This document shows, in pieces, positions 1 to 6,224 of a DNA stretch of 6,703 nt (its first letter is position 1; each line of letters begins with the position of its first letter). The stretch is from Flavobacteriaceae bacterium (lineage in GTDB: Bacteria > Bacteroidota > Bacteroidia > Flavobacteriales > Flavobacteriaceae). The position numbers and the translations under genes were made by a program. Under the pieces are notes generated by a model. It searched no databases. It was given only the letters and a program-made list of their open reading frames with translations, and was not told the origin of the DNA. The DNA is taken from NCBI GenBank assembly GCA_015488935.1, contig WFMU01000238.1, positions 1-6,703 of the forward strand, written 5' to 3'.

Positions 1-24
1 ATCTATTCCTGCTATTCTTGCCAT
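1..24 (-). CDS. rpsM: 30S ribosomal protein S13, N-terminal fragment (cut by window edge)
   Basis: Only the first eight codons are inside the window; they read MARIAGID, the near-invariant start of bacterial S13 (uS13), a protein of the 30S head that contacts the P-site tRNA and the intersubunit bridges. The ATG is the complement of bases 22–24 and lies 5 nt after the rpmJ stop codon. The order infA–rpmJ–rpsM is the usual start of the alpha-type block, which supports the call. The remainder of the gene runs off the window beyond position 1, so nothing can be said about its integrity. Confidence 0.9.
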
Positions 25-29
25 AATTA

Positions 30-146
30 TTATCCTTGTCTTTGTTTAAATCTAGGATTCTTTTTATTTATTACGTATAATCTACCTTTTCTACGCACAA
101 TTTTACAATCTGCGCTTCTTTTCTTTAGTGATGTTCTTACTTTCAT
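30..146 (-). CDS. rpmJ: 50S ribosomal protein L36, zinc-free (C-minus) form
   Basis: This 38-residue reading frame begins [20 protein letters not shown] and ends in FKQRQG, which is diagnostic for L36 (bL36), the small basic protein that binds 23S rRNA in the 50S subunit. The classical zinc-binding form carries Cys11, Cys14, Cys27 and His33. Here residue 11 is Ser, 14 is still Cys, 27 is Asn and 33 is Phe, so a zinc site cannot form. Length is standard for the family. The gene follows infA after a 95-nt gap that holds a probable promoter, and precedes rpsM by 5 nt, so it is probably the first gene of a transcript reaching into the alpha block. No Shine-Dalgarno sequence is present; the start is preceded by A-rich sequence. 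Confidence 0.96.
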   Translation of the reverse strand: MKVRTSLKKRSADCKIVRRKGRLYVINKKNPRFKQRQG

Positions 147-166
147 CTTTTTGTTCTTTATAATAG

Positions 167-180
167 TGAGAAAAATCTCA
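167..180 (-). other. Small inverted repeat in the rpmJ leader
   Basis: TGAGA (167–171) and TCTCA (176–180) form a perfect 5-bp stem around a 4-nt loop. It would lie in the 5' untranslated region of a transcript starting at the TAnnTTTG motif just upstream, about 20 nt before the rpmJ ATG. The stem is short and AT-rich enough to arise by chance, and no run of T typical of an intrinsic terminator follows it on the minus strand. A regulatory role is speculative. Confidence 0.2.
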
Positions 181-198
181 TTTCGAGTAATAAGTTTG

Positions 199-214
199 CA
201 AAAGTACAAAATTA
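199..214 (-). promoter_or_regulatory. Tandem Bacteroidota -7 promoter motifs upstream of rpmJ
   Basis: Read on the minus strand, the sequence is TAATTTTGTACTTTTG followed by CA. It contains two directly adjoining exact matches to TAnnTTTG, the -7 element used by the primary sigma factor of Bacteroidota. The downstream copy (199–206), extended as TACTTTTGCA, looks the stronger. A start site a few nucleotides downstream, around 190–196, would give a leader of about 45–50 nt before rpmJ. No clear TTTG/TTG -33 element is seen at the usual distance; that stretch is instead A/T tracts. The position in the widest gap of the operon supports a real internal promoter for rpmJ–rpsM onward. The two-copy arrangement could also reflect AT-rich chance. 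Confidence 0.6.
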
Positions 215-241
215 TTATCTATTTTTATTTAATTTTTTAAC

Positions 242-457
242 TTAATATCGATAAGTTATTCTTGCAATCGATAAATCGTAAGGACTCATCTCTAATTTAA
301 CTTTATCTCCTGGTAATAATTTTATATAATGTTTTCTCATTTTACCTGAGATATGAGCAGTAACTACGTGTCCGTTTTCTAAATCTACACGGAACATTGC
401 ATTGGATAATGCTTGTGTAATTACGCCATCTTGTTCTATTGCTGGTTGTTTAGCCAT
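242..457 (-). CDS. infA: Translation initiation factor IF-1
   Basis: The 71-residue product is IF-1, an S1-like OB-fold protein that binds the 30S A site during initiation and acts with IF-2 and IF-3. The sequence shows the family core: an N-terminal strand with [12 protein letters not shown] (residues 19–30), the [17 protein letters not shown] segment (35–51) and the C-terminal [10 protein letters not shown]…RITYRY, with length typical of the family. The start is ATG, placed 3 nt after the secY stop with no Shine-Dalgarno sequence, so it is presumably translated by coupling or from an unstructured A/T-rich context. In many bacteria, map and/or adk lie between secY and infA; here they are absent. 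The next gene, rpmJ, is 95 nt away. Confidence 0.97.
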   Translation of the reverse strand: MAKQPAIEQDGVITQALSNAMFRVDLENGHVVTAHISGKMRKHYIKLLPGDKVKLEMSPYDLSIARITYRY

Positions 458-460
458 AAT

Positions 461-1798
461 TTAAGAAATTGATTTTCTTTTGTTTCCTTTTTTCATCAAG
501 CCATCATAATGACGGTTTAATAAATGGGATTCGATTTGTTGTAATGTATCCATTGCAACTCCAACTAAAATTATTAGTGATGTTCCTCCATAAAACATTG
601 CCCATCCTCGTTGCACTCCTAATTTTATTACTAAGGCAGGTAAGATGGCCAATAAAACTAGAAATAATGAGCCTGGCAAAGTAATTCTAGATAAAATAGT
701 ATCTAAATATTCTGCTGTTTCACTACCTGGTTTAAATCCTGGAATAAATCCTCCTCCTCTTTTTAAATCATCTGCCATTTTATTTGTAGGAATGGTAATT
801 GCGGTATAAAAATAACCAAAAATGATTATTAATAATCCGAACAATACATTATACCATAATCCAAACATATTTGTAAATTCTAATCCGATATTTTTTATAG
901 TTTCGTTGTCTGATTTTTGTAACAATGCTGGAACAAACATAATTGCTTGTGCAAAGATTATTGGCATTACTCCTGCTGAATTTAATTTTAATGGAATATA
1001 ATCTCTTGCTCCATCAATATTTCCTATATTTCCTGCTACGGTTCTTCGTGCATAGCGTACCGCAATCTTACGAACTGCAGTTACTAAGAACACCGCTGCT
1101 AATATAACAACAAACCAAATTACTATTTCAATTAAAATCATCATCAATCCTCCATTTCCAGATTTTAATTTTGAACCTATTTCTTGTATAAATGCTAAAG
1201 GTAATCTTGCAATAATACCTATCATAATTAATAAGGATATACCATTTCCAATTCCTTTTTCGGTAATACGTTCTCCTAGCCACATTGCAAATACAGTTCC
1301 TGTAGTTAATAAAATGATGGAAGAAAACCAGAATACGGTTCCTTTACCTAGTAAAAATGCAGAATCAGGCACTCCTAAACTTGGTAAACTATAAATGAAT
1401 GTTGGTGCTTGGAATATTAAAATTACAATGGTTAACCAACGTGTGATTTGCGTAATTTTCTTATTTCCACTTTCTCCTTCATTTTTTAATTTTTGCAGAT
1501 AAGGAATTGCTATTCCCATTAATTGAACAACAATAGATGCAGATATATATGGCATAATACCAAGAGCCATAATAGATACTCTCGCAAACGCACCTCCTGT
1601 AAACATGTTAAGAATTCCTAACAATCCTCCTCCTCCTGCTTTACTTCCAATACCAGACAATTGTTTAGGATCAATCCCAGGTAGGGTTATGTGTGCGGCA
1701 AAACGGTAAACAACCATGAGTCCAAGAGTAAGAATAATCTTATTTCTTAGTTCTTCTATTTTCCAAATATCTTGTATGCTACTTATTAATTTTTTCAT
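461..1798 (-). CDS. secY: Preprotein translocase subunit SecY
   Basis: This 445-residue protein is the pore-forming subunit of the inner-membrane SecYEG channel, which works with SecA for secretion and with ribosomes for membrane insertion. About ten hydrophobic helices are visible, roughly at residues 20–38, 72–98, 118–138, 153–174, 184–207, 217–242, 273–293, 313–337, 371–392 and 400–416. A glycine-rich plug region follows helix 1 (55–70). The cytoplasmic C4 loop (RRTVAG at 251–256) and the C5 loop (RGGGFIPGFKPG, 347–358) are the SecA/ribosome-contact loops. At the position of the important E. coli Arg357 in C5, this protein has Lys356. The C-terminus is basic. The gene sits 13 nt after rplO, the standard spc-operon position, and 3 nt before infA. 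The AAAAG-ATG start lacks a Shine-Dalgarno sequence. Confidence 0.98.
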   Translation of the reverse strand: MKKLISSIQDIWKIEELRNKIILTLGLMVVYRFAAHITLPGIDPKQLSGIGSKAGGGGLLGILNMFTGGAFARVSIMALGIMPYISASIVVQLMGIAIPYLQKLKNEGESGNKKITQITRWLTIVILIFQAPTFIYSLPSLGVPDSAFLLGKGTVFWFSSIILLTTGTVFAMWLGERITEKGIGNGISLLIMIGIIARLPLAFIQEIGSKLKSGNGGLMMILIEIVIWFVVILAAVFLVTAVRKIAVRYARRTVAGNIGNIDGARDYIPLKLNSAGVMPIIFAQAIMFVPALLQKSDNETIKNIGLEFTNMFGLWYNVLFGLLIIIFGYFYTAITIPTNKMADDLKRGGGFIPGFKPGSETAEYLDTILSRITLPGSLFLVLLAILPALVIKLGVQRGWAMFYGGTSLIILVGVAMDTLQQIESHLLNRHYDGLMKKGNKRKSIS

Positions 1799-1811
1799 CT
1801 TTTAAATAACA

Positions 1812-2261
1812 TTATAAAGTGGTTACTTTTCCTCCTGCTTTTTCAATTGCAGCTTTAGCCGTTTGTGTAAATTTATGAACTGTTATATCTAATTTAGCTT
1901 TCAATTCGCCTCTACCTAATATTTTTACCAAATCATTTTTACGTGCTAATCTAGCTTCGATTAAAGTTTCCATTGTAACGATATCTTTAAGTTTACCATT
2001 ATCAACAAATTCTTGTAATTTATCTAAATTAATACCTAAGTATTCTTTACGATTTATGTTTGTAAATCCGAATTTAGGCACACGTCTTTGTAAAGGCATT
2101 TGACCACCTTCGAAACCAACTTTTCTAGAATAACCAGAACGAGATTTTGCTCCTTTATGACCTCTAGCAGCAGTTCCTCCTTTTCCAGAGCCTTGTCCTC
2201 TACCTATTCTTTTACTTGTTTTTACTGAACCTTTTGCAGGTCTTAAGTTATTTAATTGCAT
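1812..2261 (-). CDS. rplO: 50S ribosomal protein L15
   Basis: The 149-residue product is L15 (uL15), a late-assembling 50S protein with a long basic extension that threads into 23S rRNA. The N-terminal part is glycine/arginine/lysine-rich, with IGRGQGSGKGGTAARGHKGA at 19–38 and the GFEGGQMPLQRRVPK segment at 49–63. The globular C-terminal domain carries the L15 signature, KILGRGELKAKLDITVHKF (113–131) followed by AAIEKAGGKV. It begins MQLNNLRPA, the usual start for the family in Bacteroidota. It lies 15 nt after rpmD and 13 nt before secY, matching the canonical rpmD–rplO–secY order. Length and domains are complete. Confidence 0.98.
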   Translation of the reverse strand: MQLNNLRPAKGSVKTSKRIGRGQGSGKGGTAARGHKGAKSRSGYSRKVGFEGGQMPLQRRVPKFGFTNINRKEYLGINLDKLQEFVDNGKLKDIVTMETLIEARLARKNDLVKILGRGELKAKLDITVHKFTQTAKAAIEKAGGKVTTL

Positions 2262-2276
2262 AACTAATATTATATA

Positions 2277-2456
2277 TTAAACTTCCTCTACGGAAACTAA
2301 GTGTTTAACTGTATTTACCATTCCTAAAACCGCAGGTGAAGCGTTGTGCTCAACCACTTGGTTCATTTTTCTTAAGCCTAAAGCTATCAAAGTTCTCTTT
2401 TGATTTTTAGGTCTTCTTATTGCGCTTTTTACTTGCTTTACTTGTATTTTTTTCAT
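2277..2456 (-). CDS. rpmD: 50S ribosomal protein L30
   Basis: Translating the minus strand from the ATG at 2454–2456 gives an uninterrupted 59-residue protein starting MKKIQVKQVKSAIRRPKNQK and ending VSVEEV before TAA. This is L30 (uL30), a small ferredoxin-like-fold protein of the 50S subunit. The family pattern is clear: a lysine-rich first strand, the RRPKNQKRTLIALGLRKMNQ stretch (14–33), the HNASPAVLGMV segment (37–47) and a final VKHLVSVEE strand. Its position between rpsE and rplO is where L30 is found in most bacteria. The start is preceded by ACAAAAG with no Shine-Dalgarno sequence, and the 26-nt gap to rpsE contains only A/T-rich sequence. Confidence 0.97.
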   Translation of the reverse strand: MKKIQVKQVKSAIRRPKNQKRTLIALGLRKMNQVVEHNASPAVLGMVNTVKHLVSVEEV

Positions 2457-2482
2457 CTTTTGTAATTATAATAGATAATAAA

Positions 2483-3007
2483 TTATCCGTTAAAAACTTT
2501 ATTTAAAGAAATACCTCTTTGTTTTGCAACAGTATTAGCATCTCTAAGATTTAATAAAGCATCAAATGTTGCTTTTACCACATTATGTGCGTTTGAAGAA
2601 CCTTGAGATTTTGATAATACATCGTGTACTCCTACAGACTCTAATACGGCACGTACAGCACCACCTGCAATAACTCCAGTACCATGAGATGCTGGTTTTA
2701 AAAACACTCTTGCTCCTCCATACTTACCTTTTTGTTCGTGTGGTAAAGATTGTTTTTGAATTGGTATTCTTACCAAATTCTTTTTTGCGTCTTCTATTGC
2801 TTTTGCTATTGCAGAAGCAACATCTTTAGATTTACCTAAACCATGACCTACAACACCTTCTCCATTACCAACAACTACAATTGCTGAGAAACCGAATGTT
2901 CTACCTCCTTTAGTTACTTTGGTAACTCTGTTTACACCAACTAAATGATCTTTTAAATCTAATCCACTTGGTTTTACTCTTTCTACGTTTGGATATTTTT
3001 TATACAT
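2483..3007 (-). CDS. rpsE: 30S ribosomal protein S5
   Basis: This 174-residue protein is S5 (uS5), which contributes to decoding fidelity and mRNA entry on the 30S subunit. The N-terminal double-stranded RNA-binding-like domain covers about residues 20–85. Its loop [10 protein letters not shown] (31–40) aligns with the region where spectinomycin-resistance changes are known in other bacteria; I see no deletion there. The signature [20 protein letters not shown] is at 54–73. The C-terminal domain contains [18 protein letters not shown] (106–123) and [23 protein letters not shown]. The [13 protein letters not shown] start is typical for Flavobacteriaceae. It is 16 nt after rplR and is followed by rpmD after 26 nt. 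Confidence 0.98.
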   Translation of the reverse strand: MYKKYPNVERVKPSGLDLKDHLVGVNRVTKVTKGGRTFGFSAIVVVGNGEGVVGHGLGKSKDVASAIAKAIEDAKKNLVRIPIQKQSLPHEQKGKYGGARVFLKPASHGTGVIAGGAVRAVLESVGVHDVLSKSQGSSNAHNVVKATFDALLNLRDANTVAKQRGISLNKVFNG

Positions 3008-3023
3008 AATTCTGTATTATTCT

Positions 3024-3377
3024 TTAAAATTTTAATCCTCCTTCTCTAGCTCCTTCAGCTAAAGATTTAATTCTTCCATGATATAAATAACCATTACGGT
3101 CAAAGGAGCATGTTTCAATTCCTGCTTTTATTGCTTTTTTTGCGAGTAGTATTCCTACTTCTTTAGATATCTCTGATTTAGTACCAGAAGCTTTTAAATC
3201 TTTCGATCTTGAAGATACAGCTACCAAAGTTGTACCATTAACATCATCTATTAATTGTGCTTCTATTTGTTTGTTACTTCTAAACACAGATAATCTTGGC
3301 TGTGTACTAGTCCCAGAAATATTTTTTCTTATTCTTTTTTTGATACGTAATCTACGCTCTAATTTAGTTAATGCCAT
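3024..3377 (-). CDS. rplR: 50S ribosomal protein L18
   Basis: The 117-residue product is L18 (uL18), which binds 5S rRNA together with L5 and helps to dock it into the central protuberance of the 50S subunit. The N-terminus is strongly basic ([13 protein letters not shown], 8–20) and is followed by [18 protein letters not shown] (27–44), the family's most recognisable part. The C-terminus, [20 protein letters not shown] followed by REGGLKF, is the conserved 5S-contacting end. Length is normal for bacterial L18. It follows rplF by 18 nt and precedes rpsE by 16 nt, in the standard spc order. No Shine-Dalgarno sequence; the bases before ATG are AATAAGAAA. Confidence 0.97.
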   Translation of the reverse strand: MALTKLERRLRIKKRIRKNISGTSTQPRLSVFRSNKQIEAQLIDDVNGTTLVAVSSRSKDLKASGTKSEISKEVGILLAKKAIKAGIETCSFDRNGYLYHGRIKSLAEGAREGGLKF

Positions 3378-3395
3378 TTTCTTATTCTTTATGCA

Positions 3396-3938
3396 TTATG
3401 CTGTTTTACCAGCTTTTCTTCTTAATACTTCACCTACAAACTTAATACCTTTTCCTTTATATGGTTCTGGTTTTCGCATTGAACGAATCTTTGCTGCAAC
3501 CTGACCAACTAATTGCTTATCAAATGATGTTAATTTAACAATTGGATTTTTTCCCTTTTCAGAAATAGTTTCAATTTTAACTTCTGGCGCTATAGACATA
3601 ACTATAGTATGTGAATATCCTAAAGCTAAATCTAAAACTTGACCTTGGTTAGAGGCTCTATAACCTACTCCAACTAATTCTAATTCTTTAGTCCATCCTT
3701 TAGATACACCTTCAATCATATTAAACATCAAAGATCTATATAAACCATGCTTTGCTTTATGATTTTTACTTTCTGATGGTCTTTCTAAAGTGATAGTTCC
3801 ATCTTCTACTTTAATTGTAATTTCAGAAAATTCTTGTTTTAATTCTCCTAATTTACCTTTTACAGTTATCATGTTATCTTTAACATTTACTGTTACTCCA
3901 TCTGGAATTGTTATTGGACTTTTACCTATTCTTGACAT
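3396..3938 (-). CDS. rplF: 50S ribosomal protein L6
   Basis: This 180-residue protein is L6 (uL6), located near the sarcin-ricin loop and the GTPase-factor binding site of the 50S subunit. It begins with the typical MSRIGKSPITIPDGVTV and contains two similar alpha/beta domains, about residues 1–82 and 83–180. The second carries the L6 signature PEPYKGKGIKFVGE (157–170), followed by VLRRKAGKTA. The segment RSLMFNMIEGVSKGW (68–82) joins the domains. Length and order are standard. It follows rpsH by 19 nt. The GAG directly before ATG is too close to the start to act as a Shine-Dalgarno sequence. Confidence 0.98.
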   Translation of the reverse strand: MSRIGKSPITIPDGVTVNVKDNMITVKGKLGELKQEFSEITIKVEDGTITLERPSESKNHKAKHGLYRSLMFNMIEGVSKGWTKELELVGVGYRASNQGQVLDLALGYSHTIVMSIAPEVKIETISEKGKNPIVKLTSFDKQLVGQVAAKIRSMRKPEPYKGKGIKFVGEVLRRKAGKTA

Positions 3939-3957
3939 CTCTAATATCTTTTATCTA

Positions 3958-4356
3958 TTAATATACGTAACATAAAACCTCACCACCTACATTCTCTTGG
4001 ATTGCCTTCTTGTTTGTCATTACTCCATTTGAAGTAGAAACAATTGCAATACCTAAACCATTTAAAACTCTAGGCATTTCTCCAGCACCAACATATTTAC
4101 GTAATCCTGGTTTACTGATACGTTCAATTTTCTTTATTACGGATTCTTTTGTTGCTTTATCGTATTTTAAAGCTATTTTGATACTACCTTGAACGGTATT
4201 ATCTAAAAATTTATAACTTAAGATATATCCTTGGTCAAAAAGTATCTTAGTCATTTCTTTTTTTAAATTAGATGCTGGAATTTCCACAACTCTATGTCCT
4301 GCCGATGCAGCATTTCTAATTCGTGTTAGGTAATCTGATATTGGATCTGTTAACAT
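3958..4356 (-). CDS. rpsH: 30S ribosomal protein S8
   Basis: The 132-residue product is S8 (uS8), a primary 16S rRNA-binding protein that nucleates the 30S central domain. It begins MLTDPISDYLTRIRNA, and its C-terminal part has the S8 signature GIAIVSTSNGVMTNKKA (102–118), ending LCYVY. Length is typical. In E. coli, S8 also represses translation of the spc operon by binding mRNA near the rplX–rplE junction; that junction is only 2 nt here and shows no obvious equivalent. The gene is preceded by a 73-nt gap, the second largest in the window, containing a plausible hairpin, so any control of rpsH and the genes after it could act there. That is inference. Confidence 0.98.
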   Translation of the reverse strand: MLTDPISDYLTRIRNAASAGHRVVEIPASNLKKEMTKILFDQGYILSYKFLDNTVQGSIKIALKYDKATKESVIKKIERISKPGLRKYVGAGEMPRVLNGLGIAIVSTSNGVMTNKKAIQENVGGEVLCYVY

Positions 4357-4377
4357 TTTATATTTAATTTCGGAATT

Positions 4378-4405
4378 GGTTTTTAACTCTGCATTGAATT
4401 AAACC
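4378..4405 (-). other. Predicted hairpin in the rpsN–rpsH gap
   Basis: On the minus strand, GGTTTAATTC and GAGTT-AA-AAACC can pair around a six-base loop AATGCA. This gives about 10 bp, including one G·U pair and a two-base AA bulge on the 3' side. It lies about 20 nt before the rpsH ATG in a 73-nt gap, whereas most other gaps in this operon are under 20 nt. No T-run follows, so it is not an intrinsic terminator. It might be a binding site for a ribosomal protein such as S8, an RNA-processing site, or chance pairing in AT-rich DNA. No match to the known S8 core was recognised by eye. Confidence 0.35.
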
Positions 4406-4429
4406 TAAATCCATTAGTATTTTATTTTT

Positions 4430-4699
4430 TTACCAGCTTGCTTTTCTTATTCCTGGTATTAATCCTTTGTTTGCCATTTCTCTAAATGTAACACGGTTAA
4501 TTCCAAACTGTCTCATATATCCTTTTGGTCTTCCTGTTAATTTACATCTATTATGCATACGTACTGGAGATGCATTTTTAGGTAGTTTTTGTAACCCTTC
4601 CCAATCTCCTGCTTCTTTTAATGCTTTTCTTTTTGCAGCATATTTTGCAACTGTTTTTGCTCTTTTAACTTCTCGAGCTTTCATTGATTCTTTTGCCAT
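4430..4699 (-). CDS. rpsN: 30S ribosomal protein S14, long zinc-free form
   Basis: This 89-residue protein is S14 (uS14), part of the 30S head near the A-site side. It is the long, zinc-independent class: it has a lysine/arginine/alanine-rich helical N-terminus and the insert [19 protein letters not shown] (33–51). Only one cysteine (Cys52, in [11 protein letters not shown]) is present, where the short form of about 61 residues has two CxxC pairs. The conserved tail [15 protein letters not shown] and IPGIRKASW confirm identity. It starts 3 nt after rplE. The following 73-nt gap to rpsH is unusual for this operon. Together with the zinc-free L36 it suggests that these two proteins do not tie the ribosome to zinc supply. 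Confidence 0.98.
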   Translation of the reverse strand: MAKESMKAREVKRAKTVAKYAAKRKALKEAGDWEGLQKLPKNASPVRMHNRCKLTGRPKGYMRQFGINRVTFREMANKGLIPGIRKASW

Positions 4700-4702
4700 C
4701 TC

Positions 4703-5251
4703 TTAATTCTTTTTAAAAGGTAAACCTAATTCGTGTAATAATGATTTTGCTTCTTTATCCGTATTTGCTGATGTAACAAAAGTGATATCCATTCCAGATA
4801 TTTTATTGATTTGATCAATATTTATTTCTGGAAATATAATTTGCTCTGTAATTCCTAAAGTATAGTTACCACGTCCGTCAAATCCTGTTGCTTTGATTCC
4901 TTTAAAATCTCGTACACGAGGTAATGATGCTGTAACTAATCTATCTAAGAATTCATACATTTTTGTTCCGCGTAAAGTTACTTTTGCTCCAATTGGCATT
5001 CCTTTACGTAATTTGAATGCTGCAATATCTTTTTTAGATATAGTTGCTAATGCTTTTTGACCAGATATTTTTGTTAATTCATCTACTGCATATTCGATTA
5101 ATTTTTTATCTGCTACTGCTGCACCAACTCCTTTACTAATTACAATTTTTTGCAATTTAGGAATTTGCATTACATTTTTATAACCAAACTCTTCCGTTAA
5201 GGCAGATTTAACACGGTTATTATACTCTTCTTTAAGTCTTGGATTCTCCAT
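4703..5251 (-). CDS. rplE: 50S ribosomal protein L5
   Basis: The 182-residue product is L5 (uL5), which binds 5S rRNA in the central protuberance and contacts P-site tRNA and S13 across the subunit bridge. Recognisable parts are [13 protein letters not shown] (31–43), the L5 signature around [19 protein letters not shown] (59–77), then [17 protein letters not shown] (79–95), [20 protein letters not shown] (99–118) and the [20 protein letters not shown] region (124–143). The C-terminus [12 protein letters not shown] is typical for Bacteroidota. The start lies 2 nt after the rplX TAG stop and the gene ends 3 nt before rpsN, indicating translational coupling. No Shine-Dalgarno sequence. Confidence 0.98.
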   Translation of the reverse strand: MENPRLKEEYNNRVKSALTEEFGYKNVMQIPKLQKIVISKGVGAAVADKKLIEYAVDELTKISGQKALATISKKDIAAFKLRKGMPIGAKVTLRGTKMYEFLDRLVTASLPRVRDFKGIKATGFDGRGNYTLGITEQIIFPEINIDQINKISGMDITFVTSANTDKEAKSLLHELGLPFKKN

Positions 5252-5253
5252 AA

Positions 5254-5559
5254 CTATATTACATTATTTGTTTTCTTTGAAAAACGTACCTTTTTATCAC
5301 CTTCAATACGGAAACCTACTTTTGTTGTATTTCCATTTTCTACTAACATTAAGTTAGATATGTGAATTGGCGCTTCAAATTTATTAATTCCTCCTTGTGG
5401 ATTTTGAGCACTTGGTTTTACATGTTTAGATACCATGTTAACACCTTCTACAATTGCTCTATAGTCTTTAGTAACTATTTTTACAATCTTTCCTTCTGAG
5501 CCTTTATTAGCACCTGCTATAACTCTTACTAAATCTCCTGTTTTTAATTTGATCTTCAT
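5254..5559 (-). CDS. rplX: 50S ribosomal protein L24
   Basis: This 101-residue protein is L24 (uL24), an early assembly initiator that binds the 5' domain of 23S rRNA near the peptide exit tunnel. A KOW motif occupies about residues 5–31 ([20 protein letters not shown] then KIVKIV). It is followed by [13 protein letters not shown] (38–50), the [18 protein letters not shown] segment (55–72) and a short basic tail. Length is normal. It uses TAG as stop, one of only two TAG stops in this window. It lies 15 nt after rplN and 2 nt before rplE. Confidence 0.98.
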   Translation of the reverse strand: MKIKLKTGDLVRVIAGANKGSEGKIVKIVTKDYRAIVEGVNMVSKHVKPSAQNPQGGINKFEAPIHISNLMLVENGNTTKVGFRIEGDKKVRFSKKTNNVI

Positions 5560-5574
5560 AATTCTTATAAAATA

Positions 5575-5946
5575 TTAAAGTACTTCAGGAGCCAAGGAAA
5601 CAATCTTCATAAATTGTTTATCACGAAGCTCTCTCGCTACAGGTCCAAAAACACGAGTTCCTTTCATTTCTCCAGTATTTGAATCTAATAATACACATGC
5701 ATTATCATCAAAACGGATGTAAGAACCATCTTTTCGTCTAATTTCTTTTTTTACTCTAACAACTACCGCTTTCGATACTTGTCCTTTTTTAGCAGTTCCA
5801 TTAGGCGTTGCTTGCTTTACAGAAACAACAATTTTATCTCCAATAGAAGCATAACGCTTTTTTGTACCACCTAGCACTCTAATAACTAAAACCTCTTTAG
5901 CTCCAGTATTATCGGCTACCTTTAATCTTGATTCTTGTTGTAACAT
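5575..5946 (-). CDS. rplN: 50S ribosomal protein L14
   Basis: The 123-residue product is L14 (uL14), a five-stranded beta-barrel protein on the 50S interface that contacts 16S rRNA helix 14 and is the docking point for the silencing factor RsfS. It starts [19 protein letters not shown] and carries the L14 signature region from [20 protein letters not shown] (36–55) to [20 protein letters not shown] (61–80). It ends in [23 protein letters not shown]. In E. coli rplN is the first gene of the separate spc operon; here it follows rpsQ by only 2 nt, so there is no room for a promoter or terminator and the S10 and spc blocks are fused. Confidence 0.98.
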   Translation of the reverse strand: MLQQESRLKVADNTGAKEVLVIRVLGGTKKRYASIGDKIVVSVKQATPNGTAKKGQVSKAVVVRVKKEIRRKDGSYIRFDDNACVLLDSNTGEMKGTRVFGPVARELRDKQFMKIVSLAPEVL

Positions 5947-5948
5947 AA

Positions 5949-6206
5949 TTATTTAGCTCTTTCTAAAATTTCTACTAATCTCCAACGTTTTGTTTTACTA
6001 AGTGGGCGAGTTTCCATAATTCTTACAGTGTCGCCTATATTGCACTCGTTTTTATCGTCGTGTGCAACGTATTTCTTAGTCTTTAATACGAATTTTCCGT
6101 ACATTGGGTGTTTTGTTCTTTTAACTTCTGAAACAACAATAGATTTCTCCATTTTGTTACTAGAAACTACACCTATTCTTTCCTTTCTAAGATTTCTTTT
6201 TTCCAT
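5949..6206 (-). CDS. rpsQ: 30S ribosomal protein S17
   Basis: This 85-residue protein is S17 (uS17), a primary binder of the 16S rRNA 5' domain with an OB fold. The N-terminal basic stretch [19 protein letters not shown] leads into [20 protein letters not shown] (21–40). The family signature is at 58–79 ([19 protein letters not shown] then LVE). Length is standard. It starts 18 nt after rpmC, with TTTAAAG before ATG and no Shine-Dalgarno sequence, and ends 2 nt before rplN. Confidence 0.98.
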   Translation of the reverse strand: MEKRNLRKERIGVVSSNKMEKSIVVSEVKRTKHPMYGKFVLKTKKYVAHDDKNECNIGDTVRIMETRPLSKTKRWRLVEILERAK

Positions 6207-6224
6207 CTTTAAATATGTGAAATA

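Noticed and set aside
158..181. Seven-codon frame (MRFFSLL) in the rpmJ leader
   Set aside because: Too short to separate from chance in AT-rich sequence; no sign of an attenuation structure beyond a 5-bp stem that overlaps it.
147..241. Intrinsic terminator between infA and rpmJ
   Set aside because: The only inverted repeat is a 5-bp AT-rich stem without a following T-run on the minus strand; a promoter explains the gap better.
469..684. Plus-strand open frame of 71 codons opposite secY
   Set aside because: It lies fully antisense to the conserved secY gene, has a hydrophobic low-complexity composition that mirrors the membrane-protein codons, and resembles no family I recognise.
3271..3504. 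Plus-strand open frame of 77 codons opposite rplR/rplF
   Set aside because: It crosses two well-conserved ribosomal genes and their spacer, with Phe/Leu-rich translation expected from complementing Lys/Glu-rich coding DNA.
4467..4706. Plus-strand open frame of 79 codons opposite rpsN
   Set aside because: It is a shadow of rpsN: the frame exists because the sense codons rarely produce antisense stops. No independent evidence of coding.
5249..5256. An E. coli-like S8 repressor site at the rplX–rplE junction
   Set aside because: The junction is 2 nt and the surrounding sequence offers only a 3-bp stem (GGA/TCC); no likeness to 16S helix 21 was seen by eye.
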